DNA of 64,000 nt. Source: Gari tellinella. Taxonomy: Eukaryota > Mollusca > Bivalvia > Cardiida > Psammobiidae. The stretch spans positions 36,204,356-36,268,355 of the forward strand of contig OV277870.1 of the NCBI GenBank assembly GCA_922989275.2. Direction: 5' to 3'. Position numbers and translations under genes: made by a program. The notes under the pieces are model-generated. The model was not told the DNA's origin. It ran no database searches and saw nothing but the letters and a program-made list of their open reading frames with translations. This document shows, piece by piece, positions 42,319 to 52,700 of the stretch (within the stretch, counting starts at the first letter, position 1; every line of letters begins with the position of its first letter).

Positions 42319-43104
42319 GCTGTGAAGGAAAAAAATTGTCTGGCAAATGTCATAACGATTTAGTGTCCTTTATCTCAATATTTAAAGTGAAAAGAAAGAT
42401 AATCTATTGACTTACTTTGGTTCCGTCATTTTTGAGCTGTCTAGAAGTCTTGTCTTCTCTTGTCAACCGTGTATAGAGGAATTATATCCTGTTTTGTACT
42501 AGGATGTAAACTGACTTTCCACCCGTGACGCCGGCAAGTTTTTTTTCCGAGGAATACTCGATTCACCTAATGCGATAAATGTTCTTCATTCTTTTCAATA
42601 ATCGATTAAGCGATAAGGTTGATAGTCACATGGTCCTATATTGTATAGTAGGCTTAAAGACATCTCCTGACGACCTTTTGGTAATAACGCCTGGTCAGAC
42701 AAGTTCCTTGCAAAAAGCATGGGTCTTGTGCATATTGAACCATTGAAGCGTCTTATGTGACACACGACCTTTATATTTGGTAGTTTGGTTAGAAATAACC
42801 ATTGAAAAGCACTTGAGCATAAGTATAATCTGGGCCTCCACCAGGTAAACTGAGATTGGTTTACCCGCTTGTAGCATTAGCTGCATGCTTTTTCTCACCT
42901 ATCGAGACAATTGGGGGGTAGTGCATCAATGGACTGAGGAAAAGTCTTAAAAGTCATATGGTTGACCTTATAATTATATAGCAATTATGTTTTTCACACC
43001 TATGTCGCGGGTATGTTAGGGGCGTTCTTCATTCGTGCATAAGTTGACATAAAAAATCCTAAGATTTCCAAAATTGCATATTTAAAGTGTGATTTTACGA
43101 TCAT

Positions 43105-43180
43105 ACCTTACCCCATCCCCTGTGTCTAGTTTTATTGACACGTGGCTGCTTAAAGCAGGCTGGAAGTAAAGCTCTATCAT
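43105..43180 (+). repeat. Family A MITE fragment
   Basis: CTTACCCCATCCCCTGTGTCTAG.. up to one hairpin arm. Confidence 0.6.
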
Positions 43181-43378
43181 TCATTTCAATGTGTGGCCGC
43201 TCACATCAATTTAAAACATTTCCCATACTAGGCTGCATATATATATCTTGTTTCTTAACTCTTAAAATCGTTTACACTTCTACGTCTACCAATTAACGGC
43301 CGCCGTCATCTTCCTGCCTATTCTGCCGTATTGGGTGTGCGCATTAAGGTAAAAATAAATAAGTTTTGAATTAAAATT

Positions 43379-43930
43379 TCAGACGAGCCTTGAATGCATC
43401 TCGGCTCGGAGCTGCCACGGTGACGGTGGGCAAAAGGTGTTCCACTGGATTATTGTCCTTGGATAGTAAGACTCTTTCCGGGCGGTTGTTCTACAGTATG
43501 GTATTTTGAAGGCCATGTCGTTGGATGTTCGTGATTTTCTCTGAAGTGGAAGGAGTTTTTCAGTGGTGTCTATGTTAACTTTACCATGGACCATTTTGTA
43601 CATCATTCTTAGTCTGGCATTCTTTCTTCTCTCGACCAGTGGTTGCCACTCCAGGTGATTAGCATATCTGTCACGGATGAAGTGTTATGGTATCTATTTG
43701 AAACGTATCTGGCTGCCCGTCGTTGGACTTTTTCAAGTTTATCAATATCTGTTTTTAGGTATGGGTCCAAAGCAGCACAGGCATATTCAAGAGAAGTTGT
43801 AACAAGTGACTTGTAGGCATTCTCTTTAATAGTCCTGCTGCTTATGTTAAGATATTCCTTTTAAGAAAGCTGATGGTGCCATTTGCTTTACCAGATATAG
43901 CATTTATATGAAGGGTCCACTTCACTGATA
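43379..43930 (-). pseudogene. Non-LTR retrotransposon reverse transcriptase C-terminal fragment
   Basis: Read on the minus strand the segment carries SLVTTSLEYACAALDPYL, DIDKLEKVQRRAARYV, LEWQPLVERRKNARL and MMYKMVHGKV, ending at a TGA (43379-43381). This is the thumb/C-terminal part of animal CR1/Jockey-group LINE reverse transcriptases, where the LEKVQRRAAR block and the MMYK-hG block are typical. At least one frameshift separates the LEKVQRR part from the LEWQPL part, and the catalytic palm is absent. It is therefore a dead, 5'-truncated copy. Confidence 0.85.
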
Positions 43931-46100
43931 CTGAATCTTATATCGTGGTAAGTGTGTATCGTTTAGTGTTGGCTAACCGATATTTTCACTTAAACAGGCG
44001 GACGCCGAGCATATCGTTTACTTTCGGCTTCAAAAAAGAACTTGTTTACCATAAAAAATCATGTGTTTACCATATCAACCGTAAATAAAAAGCAAGGAAA
44101 TAACATAAACGCACAGGTTCAGAAACTATACAATTCAGCCCTACAAAAATCTAATTTTTAAACATCAGAATTTGAACATTTAAAACACGCTGGTGATACA
44201 AGAATACATTTTATTGTCATATACATATTAATTTTTGTTAATAGAAGACCGAGTTATTTTAGAAATAAAGCATTTATTGACCATGATTTTATGTTTTTCA
44301 TGTAAAAAACTAACAAATTAAGAGTTAGAAAGACGTTTTTTTCTATGGCGCCACCCGTCGACCAAATTTACATTTTGTTATTTGTTATTCTTATTTTACA
44401 ACAATTAATTTGTTATATTTATAGTTTTGGTCGATGAGTGGCGCCTATGCCAAAATCTGTGAAAATGTTCCAAAATATGGGGAAAAAACACCATTTGGAG
44501 ATTTTCTGATAGCTGGTTGCTATAGCAACATACATATTTCTCTATCAATTTTACAATTTTTTAAATAGTATTATCATTGTTTGGATTATCATTATATCAA
44601 TTATGCTCAAATACTATGTTTTCCTATTGATATGATAAAATTTTGAAAAAATACGCAATTTTTATGTTATTTTAAGTACATTGTATTTGGTTGCTATGAC
44701 AACATGGAAGTGAATATAGAGAAAATAAGGTTGTTTTTTCTTATACCACATACGGTGTCACTCCTGTACAAAATCCCTCCATAGAACTCTATAGTAAATT
44801 GCCCATATTCTCCTATCTCTGTCCAGTTCCCTGACGTACCGAGCAATATACTGGCCCTGTTTCCATGGAAAGCAATTATAAGTCACCAGAATTATCAACA
44901 GAAAGTGGCACCATGAAGGTTCAACTTTTCCACAAATTTCACATTTCTAAGGTCACCGTCAATATTTACAAAACGAAAGTTGATGACCCGCCGCACCACA
45001 CTCGCATCTCTGACCACATGTTCTCACAAATTAGTTCCCAAATAGAACCCAGAAACACCTTTGATTTATCAACAACATCACTATTTCAGCTCAAAAACAA
45101 ATGCATCTGCAGTTAATCAGCACTTTCAATAAAAAATATGACCATGAACACACACACATCAATTTTTCACTATATAAATTAGGTACTATTTAGGCACCCT
45201 ACGACCCGGAAGCACTTCCGTACAGGTGTGACACCATACCTATCTATCATCTGTAAAAATTTGGTGTATATTTGACATAGGACCAATTTCAACCCTTTTT
45301 GAACCTATGCCAAATTTATAAGAAAATTGTCTGTTTCTTGGTAAAAAATCGAATTTATTTTTACCAAAAGACGAACTGTTTCTCTTCTTATTGTATATAG
45401 CGAAGGTGAGTAATTTGGCCGAGTTCGATACAGATTTATAGGAGTTGTCTTTCGTATCTTGAGAATACGACCAACTGAAATTATGTACAGAAGTGTGAAC
45501 GTGTTAAAGCAGGGATAATATATAACTATTTCCATATATTACGGAAAAAAGGCTTGCCTTTTTTCCGTTCTTAAGTAATGCGTGATAAAATCAAAGGTAT
45601 TCCAATTCTATTCAATCACTGACAGACTTTGAAAAGTGTTTGATTTGCGCGTGAATAATTTCCTCAAAACTAGGCAACTACAAAACATGGGGGCTGACAT
45701 CTTGGATGATGACGTCACGGCTTTTACGAAGAGTTGTGTGTGACGTTTCGGAATTCCCGATTTCGGTGATATTTTTAAACCAGTTTAAGAATGAATAACC
45801 CACAACACTCACTTGTACTGATTTCCTCCAAAATGACACAATTTCAACAGTTCAATTCATACCCTTTAACGCTAAAAATGAACGTTATTTGTAAAAAGCT
45901 ACTTCTCAATCGAACCGATAAAAATAACGGATTACCAACACGTCATCAATATAAATAATGACGTCATTATTGGTGGTCATATGACTTCCAAAAATAGTTT
46001 CAGATTGCATTATAATACAGGACTGCCATCTAATAACTTGGTTGAAATGAAAAAACCTAAGATTTCCAAATATGCATTTTTCAAGCGCGATTTTACGAAT
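43931..46100. other. No gene seen; small palindromes only
   Basis: Apart from the element at 44345-44452 and a hairpin ACGGAAAAAAGGC / GCCTTTTTTCCGT at 45541-45568, nothing recognisable. The open frame at 44865-45116 matches no family I know. Confidence 0.5.
44345..44452. repeat. Palindromic element (GGCGCCAC ends)
   Basis: GGCGCCACCCGTCGACCAAA at the left, TTTTGGTCGATGAGTGGCGCC at the right, AT-rich centre. Confidence 0.65.
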
Positions 46101-46104
46101 CGTA

Positions 46105-46228
46105 CCTTTACCCAATAGCCGATTTCTAGTTTTGTTGGCATGTGACTACTTAAAGCAGACTGGAAGTAAAGCAGAATGCGCCTAATGGCGCATTCTGCTT
46201 TACTTTCAGCGTGCTTTAAGCTACCATA
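46105..46228 (+). repeat. Family A MITE, left half with hairpin
   Basis: Hairpin apex GCGCCTAATGGCGC; truncated after AGCTACCATAACC. Confidence 0.75.
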
Positions 46229-46749
46229 ACCTGGGGAAAAATCCGGAAATTTAGGAAAAATCCGGAGAAATGGCAGCCCTGATAATATAGCTGTACGGAG
46301 GAGTTTTAACTTTTAACATTGTATACACTTATATATCTATTTTATTATTGGGTAACAACATATAGATCTTGTCCCAAACAATTTAGGTTTATAATAAAAG
46401 TTCGAGTCGGTTGTGTAATCCAGATCTCAGTCACGAGAGGCGTAGCCTCGAGTGTGATCTGGAATACGGCACAACGAACTGATACTAGAGCGCTGATCAC
46501 ACACTGGAGATAGATCTATTCCGTTTTCATTAGTACAATTTTGCTTTTTTCCGTCCATAGGCAAAGCCTAAATACATATTATCCCTGGTTAAAGCTACCA
46601 TGTACTAGAAAAAAATCCGGAGATATAGGAAAAATCCATAGAAATGGCAGCCCTGATCTAGGCAAAAGTGAATATTTGTACATTCTTTGGGAGAAATATA
46701 GACTAGCACCTGTGTTGGTTATCAACAAGAAATATCTTTAAAAAAAAGA

Positions 46750-49086
46750 TATTCAGCGGAATGAGTGGTTGAACTAAGGTTATAGATGGGTGTGCAAAAT
46801 TGAATGAAATTGAGGTTTTCAAAGAATTGTTATATCTTGGATTGAAAAGCAAAAAATGCAAGTATACAATTGAAACAGTAGCTTTGATTTAAAATGCAAA
46901 ACTATCATGTACAGAAATGCAAAACAAAACAATAATTTAACTCATATCCTAGCTACTGGTAGGAGATCCTCACATTACTCTATTGTTCTATATATCAAAC
47001 TTCATTCATAGAGTTTCTTGAAACAAACTATAACATACACAAATGTATAGATATGTTAAAAGGCTGGGTTTTTAAACGCGGGTTTAAACGAGCGGAAGGC
47101 AACCCAAGAACTGGGTTTTAACTAAGGTTGTTTACCTTGCCAATGTTACGCAAAACTTTAACATAACATTAGTGAGATAAACAGTTGTCAGGATGGACAC
47201 CACTGACCAAAAGGTCAGAAAAAACTAAATAAGTAAAACAAAAGAATAAAATCAGTGTTAATCACTTGTATTTTATATCAAACAGTTCTAATCTAATCTA
47301 ATCTAATCTAAAGAATAAAAGCATTATTTACACAAATGACTAAAGCCAGATAAAGTTAAAATGTGCTGCTTTAAATGCAAACAATAATTTAGCAAAAGGA
47401 TCTAAAATAGCAAACAGCCAAAATGCTTAAAGCAAGAAGTAAAGACCAAAAATGGTGCTAAGTTAAATGGCTTTAAAAGTGACACACTCAATTTAGAAAT
47501 GTAGTTAAATAAAGCAGAAGATGTTCCTAAGTGTATTTAAGCAATAAATATGTTCCACCTAGAAGAACAAAATCTAACCTGCCAGTGTAAGGCAGGGTAG
47601 AATGCATCTTTCTAGTTGCTGGTCTGAGATAGTGTGTGTGACTGAGAAATTTCCCTCAATATATAGCCTTTGAGAGAGCCTTCAATCACATGACCCTAAT
47701 CAAGCCTTCTGATTGGCTGAGGGCAAAATAATAGCCCTTCCTGTGTTATGGGCTAAATACAAAATAACTACTTATTATAAAGATACATTCTAAATTACTT
47801 AAAAGTAGCTCAAATAACAGCTATTAAATCAAAACTATCAAATCTATATTCAGAGTGGCCAAATACAATATATAAGTGATGTTTCAAAATATGAGCAGTG
47901 GAGGGTCTAGAATTTCTAGACCCAGATATCAGCCGAAAATCATCAAATACACAAAAATCCTACTTTATCAAGTTCCCTAAAAATATCTATCATGAACTTC
48001 AAACCTTTAGACACATTATGAGTATAAATCTAGAATTTATAGTAATTTATTGACAGAGATAAAGCCCCAATTGTAAGAGCAAATCATTGCTTTTTCAGCT
48101 GGCGGCCATTTTGAATGCCTCTCTCTACCAAAGGTCTAGCTCCCTAATACAATATATCTAAATTACAGCATTATCTGGCAATAATCAGACAAATGAACAT
48201 GTGAAAAACCTTAAGACAACTAAAGTCTACATAGTAGGCATTTAAAGGTGTGAAAAATATCAATGTACAAGGAGATATTGCACTTATTAGAGTCTGAATG
48301 ACAGATCTGGGTCTCCAGCCCAATGTAAACAGGTCTACATTTTGGCAGGTAACTCAGGATCCAAACGATGTCATCCATCAAAAACTATTAGAAAAGGTAG
48401 AAATAAAGTATAAATGCCTAATCAGGCTGAGTTTCTACTGAATATATGGTTATATAATAAGATTTCACACCTGAGCCAATTCCTCTATATGGTTATATAG
48501 TAGAAAATGGCCAAGATAGAAAATCTCTATTAAAACACTAAAAATGCAATATCAACCTAAAATATATGCACCGATAGTTGCGGAAACTTATCTCGCAGCT
48601 ACCGTGACCAAAATTACAACTATATTTGGTCTACAAGTCTTAAGAATCAAAACAAGCAATTTGCTATCTGAGCAGAAATCTGCTCAAGCATGTCGGGTCA
48701 ACTCCAGTTTTACAACAGATACAACAGTCTGTTGTACTTCACTCTTGTAAATAATGATGAAACAACACAACACGATAATGATTGTGTTTAACTCACTTGA
48801 GGCCATTTATATATAATATTGCTTTTAATGTACATACATGGTAAATGTGTACAAATAGTTAACAATTAAAACAAATTGGAAGTAAACAATTACAAAACAC
48901 CTAGCTTCCTCTGTATATCTATAAAAAGATTTCAGATGTCATATCTTAAAATAGAAGCATAATTGCATCAGCCCTGTGTAGTAAACAGTCAGTCTGTGTC
49001 TCTAAATTTTACACTCACAGTCCATATATTATAAAACTGTAATATATGTGAATAAAATTATTGAAAAAAAAAAAAAAAAAAAAAAA
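46750..49086 (+). other. Unassigned A-rich region ending in AATAAA and poly(A)
   Basis: No hairpin MITEs occur in this 2.3 kb, unlike everything around it. It contains four CTAAT repeats (47288-47310) and ends GTGAATAAAATTATTG followed by about 31 As (49055-49086). The end looks like a reverse-transcribed polyadenylated RNA. No long frame was found; the left boundary is not visible. Confidence 0.4.
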
Positions 49087-49110
49087 TGTAATGGGACATA
49101 GACCAGCCTA

Positions 49111-49301
49111 CAGGGCTCCAGATAAGAGGGAGTAAACTAAACAAATCACATTTTTTCACTCCTTTCAGCACCAAACCCTATGGTGTTACCACTCATTTTG
49201 ATTGTCTCGAAGAGACAATTCAAATGAGTAGTGACACCACAGGGTTTAATGCACAAATAAAGATTTTAAGTTTTGAAATAATTCCCTTATCTGGAACCCT
49301 G
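49111..49301. repeat. hAT-like MITE family E, good copy
   Basis: CAGGGCTCCAGATAAGAGG to CCTTATCTGGAACCCTG. It lies 0.33 kb upstream of MRPL20. Confidence 0.85.
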
Positions 49302-49558
49302 GCTACTATCCAATCAGACTATTCAGTTTCAACAGGTGCTCTTAATTCTAAATTTCTGATCAAATATAATTGGTTGAAATGTGTGGCCAAATAGAAACCA
49401 GTCAGCTCCGCTGAAAAACGAGCATTACCTTGCATCTGACACTAGTGGAACTTGTTCTATATAAGATGGAAGTTGAAAAATAAGAACCAGACTCACCCAC
49501 ATATGGCTGGTTCTCTTCGTGCCGAATAACTGCTTGCGTGGAACCATAGTACAACAAT

Positions 49559-49582
49559 ATGGCGACTAAACACACGTTTTGA
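49559..49582 (+). other. Short upstream ORF before MRPL20
   Basis: ATG GCG ACT AAA CAC ACG TTT TGA lies 46 bases before the MRPL20 start. If the transcript begins upstream of it, it would be a seven-codon uORF able to dampen translation. The transcription start is not visible, so this is tentative. Confidence 0.25.
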
Positions 49583-49628
49583 CATTGAACTTACACTTTT
49601 GTTTACATTCTTCAATTAATAATTTAAA

Positions 49629-49724
49629 ATGGTGTTCCTTACTGTCATAAACTTGGGATTTCAGAGATTCCGAGTTGATCCATCAAGATTTTTCAGGAGA
49701 CAGCAGTTTAAACGTCTTGGAGCG
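49629..49724 (+). CDS. MRPL20: MRPL20 exon 1
   Basis: ATG in a TTAAAATGG context and 32 codons beginning MVFLTVINLG and ending KRLGA before a GTATGG donor. The basic, aromatic segment fits the mitochondrial-targeting and rRNA-binding N-terminus of the family. Confidence 0.92.
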
Positions 49725-52700
49725 GTATGGTTTTAGAAAAAACAGATGTTTCGTACCTTAACCATTTCGTACCAATTGTCTATTTTTTGTCTATTTATTA
49801 CTTCTTCGCCATCAATTCTGATGATTATGAGAAGGGGCACTTTTAAGGTGCACCAATGGGACTGTACCTGGCCAGTCACTTTATCCTGACACCGACGAAC
49901 CAGTCGTAATGCTAACCCGAAATCCTGAGTGCCAAGGAAGGAAGCCATTATCGTCAATTCTCGTATTCTCGTGGTTTCTCATAATCTCGTGTCTTACAAA
50001 AACAGATTAAATGGACACTCCTGACATCCAGAAATATATCAACGCTTTTCCTCCGATACATTTATCATTTTATGTTACTTACTTACAGATCCTCTTCTTA
50101 GAGCTGGCATTAAGATGCCACTAGTCTAAGCTCCACGTCGTCGTCGTCTTGGGTATCTTCGTTATTTAATTTGGTTTCAGTTCCGGTTGTTAAATTAGAT
50201 TCAAAATTAAATTTTACTTCTTGATTTTTCCAGTATTGATCGATCTTATGTTCGAATATTTGTATGTTTTTAGAGGAGATTACTTTTTCAGGTAGATTGG
50301 AAAATGTTGTAAGGACAAATAAAACATCATTGGGTTTGAGTTATCTTTTTTCGAAATTTCACATGTAAAACGTGTTGGATATTGTAATTCATTTAATACT
50401 AGTGCATATTTAAATCTAAATAAACAAACAAAAATTGATGCCACAGACGCAGAAATTGTCCAGGTATAGGGCCACCAAATAGACCGGAAGTGCTTCATGG
50501 TGTAGTCGAAAGAAGTCCGGCAAAGAAATAGTGCCAAACTTTTTGCCTCAGAATAGCTTTTTGTCAAGAAATATTTACTATTTTGAGCTTTTTATTTAAA
50601 ACATGGGTGCTAGAGAATAGATACAAAGACTTTCTGTCATAATAGATGGCCCATTGGGTTTTTGGAGAAATTATGTGAGCTGAAGTGACATGTCCCTGTT
50701 TTAGCCGGTGCCTATTTCAAAATGTTGCAAAACAGGGGTCATGTCACTGAAGCCAAGAGATTTTTCTTATAAACCACATGACCCCCTGTTTTCTCTGCAT
50801 TTTTCACTTGTGCAAGGGTGTATCTTTGTAGGAAATATAGGCATGGAGGAATTATACCCTGGAGAAGAATCATATACACAAATCTGCATTTTCCCGAAAA
50901 TGTTGTCGTCCAATACCTGTATGCTAGATAACGCTTAATCGATCGATAATTCAACTGCACCGGTACGCCGATAGCGGGCTATCGCATTTTTTATCGTGTT
51001 GAATGGTTACCTACTGTTAGTTTAAGTTACATTAAATCCTTCATTTTTACCAGATTTTCATTATAATGATCTTAAAAAAAGGCTAAGATATTTATCTTTC
51101 ACTTGTGAAAATAACATAATCTAATTTTTACATTGATCATTTTTATGGCGAGTTAAAGAGCGGTTACCAAATGAATTTGCCGATAAAAGGGAGCAAGCGC
51201 TCGCTCAAAAATATATCACGCCCTGTTACAAAACCTTTCATAAAATCCTCAATTTTAGGCCGATTTCCATAACAATGGTCTTAAAGGACAGCTAAGATAT
51301 TTTTCTTTCAGTTGTAGAAAATGCCAGTGTTTATTTTTGAAATCAACAAATTTTATGGCGAGTTAAAGAGCGATTGCCAAATGAAATAGTCGATAAACGA
51401 GAGCAGGCGATCGCGAAAAAAATACAACGTCCGTTTCAAAAACTTGAATTTAATCCATAATTTTCGTCCGATATATATATATATATATATATATTAAAAA
51501 AAGGTCTTGATATAAAGCCGTGACACTTATCTTTCGGTTGTAAAAATACCAGGGGTTTTCTTGAAGCGAAAAAAGTAATGATGACCTACGAAGGTAATAG
51601 ACGTTTATTTAAGAATAAAATCATCAAGAAATTGTGGTTAAATAATGAACTAGGGCTATTCATCTGTAAACTACATGTCTACCATATTACACATCACAAA
51701 GGAATGTGACACATTACGTAACCCTACACAATTAGCAGGCCATTTATAAGCGTCATAAAACTCTCCCAGCATGAAGTCCATGCTTCTTGAACATGCCGAT
51801 TATCTATGAAGTGCATGTTAGGGAACTGGACACCAGGGGGTTTCCTTTTTAATAAAAAAGATCAATGCTACCCGTGCGTGTAACTTGAACATGTGTTTTT
51901 GACTTCTGTAACCGCATGATTTTTATATATTATACAAATCACAAAAAATAAAGATAATAGAATTGAATTGAAAAAAAAAGAAAGAAAAAAAAAACCAACA
52001 TCAATGCACCTGGTTTGGTTGACTGGATTAACCCTCTCATTACTGAATACCAGTAACATGATGACTATTGCAATTGCAAACAGTTGTAATCCAGACCAGG
52101 CTGCAAAAATGTCGGATTCATAGAGTATGTCTCTTGAAATATAGTTTACCCCTTTTTCAAATTAAGCTCTTTATGACACATTTTACCTTTTCTCCGCATG
52201 AGGATCATCAGAGAGAGAGACAGACAGACAGACATTCATACAGAAAGACGGAGACAGAAAAGAAGAAGCGAGAGACTGACAGACAGAGATAAGAGAAAAA
52301 CAGACAGACAGAGAGACAGACAAGAGGCAAACAGACAGTGGCAGAGAAATATAGACACACACAAGCTTCGTAGGTAAACGAAAAAATACGTTTTTCTCTC
52401 ATTTTCAAAACCTCACTATACTAACAATTTATAAGCTATCGCCTCAAATTTTGTACTACGCGTAAGATCATAGTCTAATAAAACATCTGTATTAAAATTT
52501 ATAACGAAAAGATGACATTAAAAGCATTTCTATTAACACCAAACTTCGTAGGTAATCGAAAAAATACGTTTTTCTCTCATTTTCAAAACCTCACTTTACT
52601 AACAATTTATAAGCTATCGCCTCAAATTTTGTACTACGCGTAAGATCATTGTCTAATAAAACATCTGTATTAAAATTTATAATGAAAAGATGACATTAAA

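Noticed and set aside
45541..45568. Hairpin followed by T-rich sequence, like a bacterial terminator
   Set aside because: Intrinsic terminators do not apply in this eukaryotic context; it is a short palindromic repeat.
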